Positions 1-8,332 are shown, numbered from the stretch's first letter. The stretch is 43,737 bases of DNA from Helicobacter trogontum (GCF_000765905.2 NZ_JRPL02000018.1:1-43737); one strand, 5' to 3'. Numbers and translations are program-made. Notes: a model not told the origin generated them from the sequence alone.

Positions 1-312
1 AATTAAGAGTAAATCTAAATATTCTAAATCAAGTTCTTCTAGACTTCTTAAAATTTGATCTTTTGTTTGCAAATAATTTAAATTTTGTGAAATTTTAGAT
101 TCTATAAAAAGCTCATCTCTAGGTATCTTGCTTTCTCTTAAGGTTTTGGCAATATCCTTGTGATTTTTATACATTTGTGCACTATCGATGAGGCGATATC
201 CGCATTCTAAAGCATTGCTTAATGCTTCATTGCATTCTCTCCCTTGCAACCTAGCTGTCCCAAAACCAATAATAGGGATTTTTAAACCATTGTTTAAAAT
301 TTGATATTTCAT
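1..312 (-). CDS. Aldo/keto reductase, N-terminal part (cut by left edge)
   Basis: This is the first 104 codons of an NAD(P)H-dependent aldo/keto reductase; the rest lies beyond the left edge. The start is the ATG at 312, with AAGG about ten bases upstream. The N-terminus reads like the first beta strands of the AKR barrel (IPIIGFGTARL). The segment GYRLIDSAQMYKN carries the Asp and Tyr expected in the AKR active site, and a Lys follows in LFIESKIS, giving three of the four catalytic residues. Family members reduce small aldehydes and ketones in the cytoplasm. The substrate cannot be told from this fragment. The neighbouring oxidoreductase and HxlR regulator make a role in electrophile detoxification possible, but that is inference. 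Confidence 0.85.
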   Translation of the reverse strand, partial: MKYQILNNGLKIPIIGFGTARLQGRECNEALSNALECGYRLIDSAQMYKNHKDIAKTLRESKIPRDELFIESKISQNLNYLQTKDQILRSLEELDLEYLDLLLI

Positions 313-704
313 AAATGAAAACCTTAATAAATTTGTAATCAAAATTAAAATTTTATTGACTTAATTTTACTTTTCTATCGTTTATATCATAATAAAAATT
401 ATAAAAAATGAGAGTAGCTCTAAGTCAAGATGAATTTTAAATTTCTTTTAAAAAATTTTGCCTAGGTTCTTATTTCATCTTAAAAATCATTGCTCTAAAA
501 AACAACCATCATCTAAATAAAACTTGTGCTAACTTAGATTTAGTCATTTTTATGTAAGAATTTAAAGGCTTGTAGTAGGTTATCTTATTTAAAATATAAA
601 GTTTCAGGATTTTTAACATTATATGTAATTTATCAAATCTTTATATTTTAGTTAATAATAAACTATATAAATATTTTGCAAATTTTTTGCAAAATACTGC
701 TAAA
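313..704. other. AT-rich intergenic stretch without a recognisable gene
   Basis: About 390 bases between the start of the aldo/keto reductase and the stop of the next minus-strand gene. I see no coding sequence or RNA gene. It probably holds the promoter of the reductase. Confidence 0.5.
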
Positions 705-1340
705 TTATAAAGCTATAACACCAACACGCACATTTTCATAATTAGAATCTAACGCGATATCCATCATAGCGCTTGCATAATCCCTATAACCTATTTTACT
801 TTCATTATTTGCATTCAGTTCAAATTCTTCACCTATGATTTTATAATGATTACTCTTTGGCAAAGCAGGCACAAACTCTGCAGATGGACTAACATACACC
901 CATTTAAAGCCCTTTTCATCGCGTAAAAATGTAAGCACCTCTGCAGTTGCTTGCGCTACACCCAAATACTCTTTAGGAAAATCTGGCATATCCATTAACC
1001 TTGTCTTGTGGCTACTATCCATATATAAACTTCCAGCACCTCCTACAACAAGAACTTTAGCACGACTTCCTTGCAAAATTTTACTTAAAAATTCTATGTG
1101 CTTTTTATGCAAACTCAAATCTTGCCATTCCCCAAATGCATCAATGATTACATCAAAATGTTCTAAATCCTGCGAATTTAATAAGAAAAGATCCTTTTGT
1201 ATTATTTGAACATTTTTTTCAAACTCACTCATTTTAGAACTATCGCGCACGAAACATACAGGATTTAAACCGCGATCTAATACCTCATTAGTTATTGCCT
1301 TACCTGTTTTACCACTTGCGCATAAAATTGCTATTTTCAT
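705..1340 (-). CDS. NAD(P)H-binding oxidoreductase (NmrA/SDR-like)
   Basis: A 211-residue single-domain Rossmann protein of the NAD(P)H-binding (PF13460-like) group of atypical short-chain dehydrogenases. The start IAILCASGKTGKAI is the dinucleotide-binding loop. VLVVGGAGSLYMD and WVYVSPSAEFVP fit later strands of the fold. The classical YxxxK catalytic pair is not evident, as is common in this subgroup, so it may act as a quinone or aldehyde reductase or as a redox sensor. It is divergent from an HxlR-type regulator, a common pairing in which the regulator controls the reductase in response to electrophiles. A TATAAT at 1386-1391 (minus strand) lies about 46 bases upstream of the start. Confidence 0.8.
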   Translation of the reverse strand: MKIAILCASGKTGKAITNEVLDRGLNPVCFVRDSSKMSEFEKNVQIIQKDLFLLNSQDLEHFDVIIDAFGEWQDLSLHKKHIEFLSKILQGSRAKVLVVGGAGSLYMDSSHKTRLMDMPDFPKEYLGVAQATAEVLTFLRDEKGFKWVYVSPSAEFVPALPKSNHYKIIGEEFELNANNESKIGYRDYASAMMDIALDSNYENVRVGVIAL

Positions 1341-1385
1341 TGCTTATCCTTATAAAAGATATTCATATATAAATATGATATTAAA

Positions 1386-1391
1386 ATTATA
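1386..1391 (-). promoter_or_regulatory. Candidate -10 box of the oxidoreductase gene
   Basis: TATAAT on the minus strand, about 46 bases before the ATG at 1340. The corresponding -35 region would fall at about 1409-1415, next to or overlapping the left arm of the inverted repeat at 1414-1447. That arrangement fits repression by the divergent HxlR protein. Confidence 0.45.
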
Positions 1392-1413
1392 AATAAACTA
1401 ACATTTAAAAATC

Positions 1414-1447
1414 AAGTAGGTATTATTTTATAATATAATACTTATTT
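1414..1447. promoter_or_regulatory. Inverted repeat, probable HxlR operator
   Basis: Two 13-base arms, AAGTAGGTATTAT (1414-1426) and ATAATACTTATTT (1435-1447), match at 11 of 13 positions as an inverted repeat around an 8-base spacer. It lies between the divergent oxidoreductase and HxlR genes, next to the predicted minus-strand -35 region. HxlR/DUF24 regulators bind dyads in such positions. Function is inferred. Confidence 0.5.
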
Positions 1448-1501
1448 TAGGAGTAATGTGTATTTATGCTATTTTATAGGGATAAATTTGTTAAAATATG
1501 C

Positions 1502-1507
1502 TATAAT
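1502..1507 (+). promoter_or_regulatory. Extended -10 promoter of the HxlR gene
   Basis: TATAAT preceded by TGC (TGCTATAAT, 1499-1507) is an extended -10 element. It lies 24 bases before the ATG at 1532, leaving room for a short leader with the AAGG ribosome-binding site at 1521-1524. Confidence 0.6.
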
Positions 1508-1531
1508 TTTAGAAAAAATTAAGGTCTAATT

Positions 1532-1864
1532 ATGAAAAAATATCACTCCCTCTGTCCTGTTGAAACGACACTCAATCTTATTGGCAACAAATGGAAGATT
1601 CTCATTATTAGAGAATTGCTAGATGGAGAAAAGAGATTTGGAGAACTAAGAAAAAATATTTCAGCTACAAAAAATCAAAACATCTCTCAAAATGTACTTA
1701 CACAAAATTTACGAGAACTAGAAGAAGCTAAGCTATTAAAACGCAAAGTTTATGCGGAAGTTCCACCAAGAGTTGAATATTCACTTACCTTGCTTGGCAA
1801 TAGCTTAGAATCTGTTTTAAAAAGTCTTGAAATTTGGGGAGATAAATATAAAAATATGAATTAA
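1532..1864 (+). CDS. HxlR/DUF24-family transcriptional regulator
   Basis: A 110-residue winged-helix regulator. The early Cys (SLCPVETTL, Cys8), LIGNKWKILIIREL, the RFGELRK stretch, the recognition region NVLTQNLRELEEAKLL and the wing PPRVEYSLTLLG are the full family pattern at normal length. Members such as YodB and HypR sense quinones, diamide or aldehydes through the N-terminal Cys and repress a neighbouring reductase. Here the divergent NAD(P)H-binding protein is the expected target. Start: ATG with AAGG eight bases upstream. Confidence 0.92.
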   Translation: MKKYHSLCPVETTLNLIGNKWKILIIRELLDGEKRFGELRKNISATKNQNISQNVLTQNLRELEEAKLLKRKVYAEVPPRVEYSLTLLGNSLESVLKSLEIWGDKYKNMN

Positions 1865-2139
1865 ACCTTAATCTTATACTTCACATTTATCCCTTAATAA
1901 AATCATTGCAATTCCAAAGCTTGGCAACATAAAGTCTATATTAATAAGTCATGTTGCTTAAACAGCAACAAGTTAGCGATAGCAGTTTAGATCCTAAGTT
2001 TTATGTTTTATATTACCCATAAAAAAGGCTTACTAGCAAATCTCTTTCCTTAGAAAAATGTTCATGTTTCCTCGTTATAGCTGATTTTCGTAGCACAATA
2101 AATAATAATCTTCTCCACCACTTACGTGTTTAATCATCA

Positions 2140-2337
2140 TATGGAGTTAGAATGCGCCAATGCTGAGAATGTTTCAGCCATTTTAGGTTTTAGTTTTTTT
2201 TTACATTCGAAGGCATTATTACTCCTCTTACAGGATTTGCAAACAATATGTTTGTGTCATTGGGAGTAATAATAGCTATCTGTTGTTGCTGTGTGGCAAT
2301 TTTGGGTTATATTATTAGACACAACATCTCAAGGTGA
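2140..2337 (+). pseudogene. Remnant of an MFS drug-efflux pump (Bcr/CflA-like C-terminus)
   Basis: The C-terminal end of a major facilitator transporter survives here in two frames. The first gives NAENVSAILGFSFF, which resembles the GxASALLGFLQF helix of Bcr/CflA pumps. After a run of nine Ts (2194-2202) the frame shifts by one and continues as EGIITPLTGFANNMFVSLGV, then a hydrophobic helix with four consecutive Cys, ending at TGA 2335-2337. Upstream bases from about 2040 may contain further decayed parts, but stops occur in all frames. The gene is dead; the poly-T run may be where the last frame was lost. Family assignment is from pattern only. Confidence 0.55.
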
Positions 2338-2891
2338 TATATGTTTAGTATCTCTTTTTATCCATACAAAACTAATTGCAACTTAAACGTATAACCATTC
2401 AAATCTTGCCTATTCTCTAACCATAACGACAATTTCCTCCCATCACTTGAAGAAAATAAGGGTTAAACTTAAACTTTTTAATCTTCAAAATACAGGCAAT
2501 TTATATTTAAGCTACCCACCACTTTTTTAGCAATGGGTCCCACCCTGCTTAGCCCTACACCTCTTTTTGAATTCCAAGCAATCATATTTCTTGATATTTA
2601 GACAATTATTTTTATATTTTTCATATCTTTTAGCATCATAAAATTGTTTAAATACCCATGCTTTTACATGCTCCAAAGCCTTGTTTTATATTTAAAAATT
2701 TTATATAACAAAAAAAGATGCTTACATTAGTAGATGTTTGGATAATAATGAAAATCCCCATCCTAAGAGATTCTGAATCAATTAGGGTAGAGAGAAGAGG
2801 AATAGATCGCTTATGTATATCTAAGTATTGAAGCTAGGCTATATACCAGATCATACGCCAAAGCTTTAGTTATCTTGCATTTTACAATGGA
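2338..2891. other. Non-coding stretch, possibly decayed coding sequence
   Basis: No open gene. On the minus strand around 2530-2680 there is a short coding-like stretch (DAKRYEKYKNNC...), interrupted by stops further along. I could not assign it to a family. It is probably gene debris like the MFS remnant beside it. The stretch 1865-2139 is similarly empty. Confidence 0.35.
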
Positions 2892-4403
2892 TTAAAATCT
2901 ATAATCAAGCGTAAAAAATGCATGACTTCTATCATCTGTTCTTGTCGCAGCTAGAGCGCTGCCTCCGAGTTGATAGCCTGGATTATAGCCAGCCTTTGTT
3001 GTATCCCTAAACCATTCTAGTTTAATACCTACTGCTAAACCATTTCTAAAAGCATGATTTACAGAAAGGGCTATACTTTCTTCATCACTTCTTGGGCTCC
3101 GTGTAATTCTGCCAAGTAGATCCCATGAGAGTGTACCATACTTTAAGTTATAGTGGCCACCACCAGAGAGATAACCTGTTTGAGCATTTCTGCTGATCAC
3201 ATCGCTGATACTTGCACCTATATCATACACACCCGCAGTCCAAAAATCAAACCCCATTGGATTTCCATAGGTCCCAAAATGTGAGTTTGCACTACCAATA
3301 TTTTGGTAATATCCTATACGCACATTATAATTATGAATCATACCCTGTGCAATTAGATTGAAATTCCCACTCCATTCATCAACGGTTTGATCATATCTTT
3401 TTTTTGCTCCGGTAAAAGCCTTATGCACATGCAATGCATACCCTTGTGCTATTACTCTAAATCCAAATCCATTGCCAAATTGACGTTCATATACAGCCTT
3501 TAAGCCTGGTACTTCATAAAGTCCTGCATAAAAGTAAAAGAATGGGCGGACAAGCAACGTATCTCCATATGCAAAACCATTATCCGTATCAGAAATACCA
3601 CCATGCTTAACATCAACCCCAAAAGAGTGGATACCATAACTCGCATCACCCTTACCATCACCATCTGTATCAGTTGTCTTTACCGCGTAGTAGTCATAGA
3701 ACCATTGCGAATATGCAAATGCACGACCAAATGAGCTAAACCACCAAAGTTTTACTTCATTGGCAGGTTTAGATTCTGTATCACCATAGCCAAAATGCCA
3801 ATCAAAGTTTAAACCTTGTGTATAACCACTAAAGTAATCCATGCTAGATTCATACCTACCAAGCTTTAGGTTAAAATCTCTTGTTTGCAGATCAATATAC
3901 GCATTATGCACAAAGATTTGATGATTATTGTTGTAGCGTATGCCATCATTACCAAAATAGCCACTCCAAGAACCTATGTATTGGTTGTTTAATCCACTAC
4001 CATTGTCTAAACCACCACCAGTATTAACACCATCATACTTAGTAGTGTCCCAAGCGAGTCCAGCTGCAGCTGCACCAACACCTATTTCAAATTTAGAAAA
4101 ATAGTCGTTTTCATACACAGCGTTAATGTTAAAAATCCCATTAACCTCGCCAAATACACTTGTAAAGCTTTCAGTTGGATAAAATCCTCTCGCAGTATCA
4201 ACTTTACCACCATTAAAACCGGCCTTAGTAAAAGTACCCACATTCCCAGTAAATGTAAATAGCTTACTATCTTTATTAGCACATCGCTCATATCCAAAAA
4301 GATTCCCCGCAGTATTACTACCACAATCTGCTAGTGCAAAAGAACTACCAACAAGCAAGGTAATGCTTGTGTATTTTGTCAAATTTCTTAGGTTTCCTAC
4401 CAT
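2892..4403 (-). CDS. Helicobacter outer membrane protein, Hof-like
   Basis: A 503-residue outer membrane beta-barrel protein. It has a signal peptide (TSITLLVGSSFALA, cleavage probably before DCGSN), many alternating aromatic and polar strands, and a terminal Phe (FFTLDYRF), the usual C-terminal signature for barrel insertion. The stretch KAGFNGGKVDTARGFYPTES followed by a Gly/Ala-rich strand resembles the Hof family of Helicobacter (HP_OMP_2, PF02521), whose members are about 450-500 residues long. Start: ATG at 4403 with GAAAGGAA upstream. It is monocistronic, with a long AT-rich upstream region holding dyad sequences. It is probably a porin or adhesin; the exact role is not known. Confidence 0.75.
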   Translation of the reverse strand: MVGNLRNLTKYTSITLLVGSSFALADCGSNTAGNLFGYERCANKDSKLFTFTGNVGTFTKAGFNGGKVDTARGFYPTESFTSVFGEVNGIFNINAVYENDYFSKFEIGVGAAAAGLAWDTTKYDGVNTGGGLDNGSGLNNQYIGSWSGYFGNDGIRYNNNHQIFVHNAYIDLQTRDFNLKLGRYESSMDYFSGYTQGLNFDWHFGYGDTESKPANEVKLWWFSSFGRAFAYSQWFYDYYAVKTTDTDGDGKGDASYGIHSFGVDVKHGGISDTDNGFAYGDTLLVRPFFYFYAGLYEVPGLKAVYERQFGNGFGFRVIAQGYALHVHKAFTGAKKRYDQTVDEWSGNFNLIAQGMIHNYNVRIGYYQNIGSANSHFGTYGNPMGFDFWTAGVYDIGASISDVISRNAQTGYLSGGGHYNLKYGTLSWDLLGRITRSPRSDEESIALSVNHAFRNGLAVGIKLEWFRDTTKAGYNPGYQLGGSALAATRTDDRSHAFFTLDYRF

Positions 4404-4937
4404 GCATTTCCTTTCAATTGTATTTTTATGGTCTAATATTATTGCATAAAATACACATAATTTTCCAAAAAAATAGATTTATTAAAGATTTTTTAAAATT
4501 TAAATTAGTAATAATTATCAAATTTTGTAAAAAACGTGTAAAATTTATACATTTTAATTTAATAGTGTGTTATTTTTGCTATTTTATTTTAAAATACGCC
4601 TAAAAGTAACATATCATAAAAAATGTGTTAAAATTACACATTTGAATATTTTAAGGGCAAAAATTACTATATGTAAACACGTAAAATCAAAAAGTAATAG
4701 CGGTGAATCATATATGTATATCTTAGAGAGATTTGATACACCTCTCCATTGCTACTCCTTTATAGCTATTTATTTGCTCCTACAATATCCCCAATCCCTT
4801 TTATAAATACTCCAACATTTTAAAACATCAAAAATCCTATAAGCATAAAAACTATGCCTTGTAATATTTTATTTCCCTCCTTATACATAAGATCAAATCA
4901 AGCACTTCTCCACAACAAAGCACCCCAATGTACCACC
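4404..4937. other. Intergenic region upstream of the outer membrane protein gene
   Basis: About 530 AT-rich bases between the minus-strand outer membrane protein gene and the end of the next minus-strand gene. No real gene is seen. It contains a Fur-box-like TAATAATTATCA (4508-4519) and a perfect dyad at 4621-4643. Confidence 0.5.
4621..4643. promoter_or_regulatory. Perfect dyad, possible operator
   Basis: Arms AAATGTGT (4621-4628) and ACACATTT (4636-4643) form a perfect inverted repeat with a 7-base spacer. A second, weaker dyad with TGTA and TACA arms lies near 4536-4552. Both are upstream of the outer membrane protein gene. The spacing resembles a binding site for a dimeric regulator, for example of the CRP/FNR type; there is no direct evidence of function. 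Confidence 0.3.
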
Positions 4938-6608
4938 CTAGTGCATCTGCGTAGACTGCTTTGCATACTCTTCATAATTTTTTACTTGAGAATCGAAAGC
5001 TTTTATCATATTAGGGAGATTTTTTTGAATTTTATATAATGCGGCCAAATGTATTTTTAGCGGATTTGCCCAAATCGGATTTGGCTTTGACACTGCATCA
5101 ATTTGCTTTCTACAGGCTTCAATAGCCTTATTAAGGCTAACAGGAAGAGTCCGTAATTGCGTAAGATATTCTCTACCCTCTTTTATCCTCACATCCATAC
5201 TCCCCTTTCGATTTGTAAGCTTTTTGTTTAATCTTTCTTGTGCCTCTTTTAGATCAAGTGCTTTGGCTTTTACTTCTTGTAATTTTTCCTCCAAAATCTC
5301 CTTTGTTTGCTTCAATTTGTCTTCGAGTGTATTTTTTGCATCTTGTAGCTGTCCCTCAAGATTTAATCTAATCTCTTTAAACTGATCTTCTTTTGCTTGC
5401 ACTTCAGCAATTTGAGATTCTAGACCCTCTCTCCTATCTGTTGTCTTTGCATCTTTATATTTGCTTTCTAGAATTTCTCTTTGCTCTCGCAACTCTGTTT
5501 CTTTCGCGTTTGCAATTTTTAATCGCTCATCAAGAGCATCTTTCACTGATTTAAACGCAGATCTTTTGAGTTGCACTTGTGCGAGTTGCGTTTCTTTTAG
5601 CTCCATTTCTTTTAATTGTGCATCTTTCAAAATGTTTTCCTTAAGTTCCACTTCTTGCATATCTTTTATTATATCATCACTTGTTTCTTCACACACAAGA
5701 TTCTGAAACTGAGTATAAAAATTATCAAGTCGTGTAAAGATTTCATTTGTTGGCACACTTGGTGATGAAGAGTAAGGTACATATACCATATATTCAAGGT
5801 TTGGAATCAGAAATGCATACTGCTCATAATTTTTAAAGAATGTTTCTTTACACGTTTTCTCATATTCCTCGTCATGGAAAACAAAGGTTGGTAACTCATC
5901 ATTTGATAAGCTTGCACAAATTGTTGTTTCAAGGTATCGCACACCATCAGACCAATCACGCAGACAATAATAGAACATACCAAAGTCAATCGGCGTAATT
6001 TCCTTCCTATTATTCATAATAAGATTTACCGCAAGAAGATGCAAAAAATCCTTAAATCGTTTGTCTGAAATATTTGAGAGGTGTTTAACTAGATTTTGTT
6101 CTGCATCATCAATCATAGTAATATCCCCAGCAAGCTCACCCGTAGGATTTGCATGAGAGGCAAGAGATTCTATAAAATTGATTGCCTTTGCTCGATTTTC
6201 CTCATCCCAAAATTGCGTAAAGTTATAATCTTGAAAAAACTTTTTTAGCTTATTTGCCTCTGGAGCTAATTGCTTTAACTTCTCTATTATATTGGTATTT
6301 TTTGGTGCAAAGAGGTAGTCATAGAGATGCTCAGTATTATTATGATTGCCTAAATGACAATAAGCAGTGTATTTGCTTAATTTATCTTTATTTTTTGTGA
6401 GATTTGAATTTGCTGTAACTTTTGCTTTAATGGGTGTTTCTCCAAATAACGCTTCAAAACGCATCTGTATATCTCTTGCATCATCATGCCCATACAGTAA
6501 AAGTGGCTTATTGCTTAAAGTACATAAGAGTGCCAATCTTACCTCTTCATCTCGCCCATATAAGCCCTGATTGAGAATAATTTCTAGCTTTTCAATAACA
6601 TCTTTCAT
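4938..6608 (-). CDS. RavA-like MoxR-family protein lacking the ATPase core
   Basis: A 556-residue protein. Residues about 1-50 (IEKLEIILNQGLYGRDEEVR, then LALLCTLSNKPLLLYG) match the start of RavA/MoxR AAA+ ATPases. At the Walker A position, where RavA has GPPGIAKS, this protein has GHDDARDI, which cannot be a P-loop. No Walker B or sensor motifs follow. Only about 90 residues separate this from a stretch that again resembles RavA: ISDKRFKDFLHLLAVNL and the DFGMFYYCLRDW segment correspond to RavA's VSDRRWKKAIRLLQASAF and DLILLKDCLW lid helices. Residues about 330-480 form a long charged coiled coil (repeated LKE/AKE/QLK heptads), and the end resembles the last helices of RavA. It is likely a non-hydrolysing scaffold. 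Start: ATG with AGGAG. No VWA (ViaA-like) partner is in the window. Confidence 0.65.
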   Translation of the reverse strand: MKDVIEKLEIILNQGLYGRDEEVRLALLCTLSNKPLLLYGHDDARDIQMRFEALFGETPIKAKVTANSNLTKNKDKLSKYTAYCHLGNHNNTEHLYDYLFAPKNTNIIEKLKQLAPEANKLKKFFQDYNFTQFWDEENRAKAINFIESLASHANPTGELAGDITMIDDAEQNLVKHLSNISDKRFKDFLHLLAVNLIMNNRKEITPIDFGMFYYCLRDWSDGVRYLETTICASLSNDELPTFVFHDEEYEKTCKETFFKNYEQYAFLIPNLEYMVYVPYSSSPSVPTNEIFTRLDNFYTQFQNLVCEETSDDIIKDMQEVELKENILKDAQLKEMELKETQLAQVQLKRSAFKSVKDALDERLKIANAKETELREQREILESKYKDAKTTDRREGLESQIAEVQAKEDQFKEIRLNLEGQLQDAKNTLEDKLKQTKEILEEKLQEVKAKALDLKEAQERLNKKLTNRKGSMDVRIKEGREYLTQLRTLPVSLNKAIEACRKQIDAVSKPNPIWANPLKIHLAALYKIQKNLPNMIKAFDSQVKNYEEYAKQSTQMH

Positions 6609-6872
6609 AATCTCTCCTCAATGCAAAATTCTAGATTCTGCAACTATATAACCATGTATAAGAAAATTAAAATACTTCAAAATATAGCAAAAATGCACTT
6701 ATAAATTACTTAATTAAGAAGGAATTAAATGTATTGATACACTCTATATTACAAAGACAAAAGTATGAATATAAATAAATCCTCCAACTATTATTGCAAA
6801 AAGTCTAAATATATTATTTTATTGGCTGAAGTGTTTGTGACATATATTAAAGCTTGGTGTGTAATCCATAAG

Positions 6873-7594
6873 TTAAGGTGCAGAAAGAATAACTCTATCA
6901 TTTAGTGGTTGCACATCTCTTGCATTATCTTTGAGAATCGCATGAAGTGCATCAAGTTGGTACTGCGAAGCCTCAACACTCTCCTTTAACACTATCCATT
7001 GCACCCCTTCTTTGCAAGGTGGCGTTGTGAGACTGCCACCAAAAGCATAATAACCATGATTTTTAGGTAAGAGTTGTGATATATATATCATATCCATTTG
7101 ATACACTTTACCTATATCCATTGGAGCATAAGAGAGAATATTATTTAAGACAGCATTGTTTTGTCCCTTTTGAAACAACACAGCAAGTACTAAAAGGTTA
7201 TCCTCGCTATCCTTATGTACCATATGCATTTCCATAGGGTAAGACTTCCCTTCTATTTGTGTCTCTGAGGGTGTGTGAAAATGGAGCTGGACTAGATTGT
7301 CTTTTTTATTTTGATATACCAATCCGCCTGCCTCATTAAATTGCAACATGATGGTATGCCCATTATTTACAATATCCTTTGAATTTGTGCCATGAAGCAA
7401 ATGTAACTCATTTCTAGATTCTGTTGTTTTATTGTTTTCAATATTAATTGATGATTGTTTCATGCCTATGTTGCAGAGCTTAAATTTAGAATCAAGTTTT
7501 GCCCATGTATCTGGACCATTATGTTTATCATATCCCCACTGAGTTGCATACATACTTCCTACACTGCACACTAATGACAAAAAAACTTTTTCAT
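6873..7594 (-). CDS. Periplasmic alpha-carbonic anhydrase, start out of frame
   Basis: Alpha-class carbonic anhydrase, which interconverts CO2 and bicarbonate in the periplasm and aids acid tolerance and CO2 use in Helicobacter. The zinc His pair is in LHFHTPSE, the third His is in EMHMVHKD, and YAFGGSLTTPPCKEGVQW is the usual active-site floor. After the signal peptide the length matches the H. pylori enzyme. The best start, ATG at 7594 with AGGAG six bases upstream, reads MKKFFCH and stops. The enzyme frame (VFLSLVCSVGSMYA, a good export signal) is one base away. One extra base in the A5 (7587-7591) or T7 (7579-7585) run would give MKK(F/V)FLSLVCSVGSMYA. As it stands, the open frame runs upstream to an unconvincing ATG at 7682. 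See findings. Confidence 0.85.
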
Positions 7595-7682
7595 ATTTTT
7601 CTCCTCTAGCAAAAATATCATAAAATTTTGCAAAATAAAAATAAAATGGAGGTAAAAATTTTATTGCAAAAAATAAGGCCAT

Positions 7683-8017
7683 AACTACACATCTATTCTC
7701 TTTGCATGCACTTCCTAAAAAATGCTCGTAATTCTACCACAAAATTAATGGAATGATGATTGCATTTTCATAAATCGCACTCATGTGATAATGATTTTTT
7801 TAAGACCAATTAGTATGGTAATAAATTTTTACACAAAAATTAAAAACTACATTTTTGTTACAAAATATGTACAAAGTTTTTTTGTAAATTACAATAAAGT
7901 TTTTAACCTATATTAAAAGCTTCTTAGTTGCATATAAAACCAAAAAAGCCATAAAACCACGCACAACACGCATTTTTACACCTCCCTATAATAAAATAAA
8001 ACACAACAAATAACTAA
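7683..8017. other. AT-rich intergenic region
   Basis: No gene seen. The part next to 7682 should contain the promoter of the carbonic anhydrase gene. Confidence 0.4.
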
Positions 8018-8049
8018 AGTCAAAAAATCAAAGGAAAGGATTTTTGACT
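8018..8049. repeat. Hairpin
   Basis: AGTCAAAAAATC (8018-8029) pairs with GATTTTTGACT (8039-8049), allowing one bulged A, around a 9-base loop. It is the first of several inverted repeats downstream of the 44-residue peptide gene. Confidence 0.5.
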
Positions 8050-8105
8050 AACTTGATAGCAAATGCTATAAGCAACAAAAGCAAACACCCTTTATTTTCG
8101 TTTGC

Positions 8106-8172
8106 TAGTCAACAATAACACAGAATTGCATGCTTGCACTTTGCATTCGCCCTTTTGTGTTGTTATTGACTA
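8106..8172. repeat. Long imperfect hairpin
   Basis: TAGTCAACAATAACACA (8106-8122) and TGTGTTGTTATTGACTA (8156-8172) pair over 17 bases with two mismatches, around a 33-base loop that itself holds GAATTGCA/TGCATTC complementarity. An outer pair, ATAAGCAACAA (about 8068-8078) and TTGTTGCTTAT (about 8203-8213), could extend the structure, its right arm overlapping the end of the 44-residue peptide gene. It would lie in the 3' part of that gene's transcript. It could be a structured RNA, a terminator or part of a type I toxin-antitoxin locus. Confidence 0.5.
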
Positions 8173-8197
8173 CTTTTTGCCACTGAATATGGAAAGA

Positions 8198-8332
8198 TTA
8201 ACCTTGTTGCTTATCTTTTTTGAGTTTTTCTAAACGCTTTTCAATTTCTTTATCAGTTTTAATCCTTAAGACATCTAATATTGAAGATATGATAAGTATA
8301 AGAATTAAAAAAATAATTAAAAAAGTATCCAT
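8198..8332 (-). CDS. 44-residue single-span membrane peptide
   Basis: A small open frame starting at ATG 8332 (MDTFLIIFLILILII...) and ending at TAA 8198-8200. It has one hydrophobic helix of about 18 residues, then a strongly charged amphipathic tail (KEIEKRLEKLKKDKQQ). Codon use looks like real coding sequence. GAAGGG lies somewhat far upstream (about 10-14 bases). The size and shape resemble type I toxins and small membrane regulators, but no family is recognised. The downstream DNA is rich in hairpins. Confidence 0.5.
   Translation of the reverse strand: MDTFLIIFLILILIISSILDVLRIKTDKEIEKRLEKLKKDKQQG

Noticed and set aside
1006-1209. Plus-strand open frame within the oxidoreductase gene
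   Set aside because: It lies opposite a well-supported gene, has no ribosome-binding site and no recognisable protein features.
4367-4806. Short hydrophobic plus-strand frames upstream of the outer membrane protein gene
   Set aside because: Their Phe/Ile/Leu-rich composition follows from the AT-rich DNA, and neither has a convincing start signal.
8041-8213. Inverted repeats considered as an insertion sequence or CRISPR array
   Set aside because: There is no transposase frame, no target duplication, and no regularly spaced repeats; only nested hairpins.
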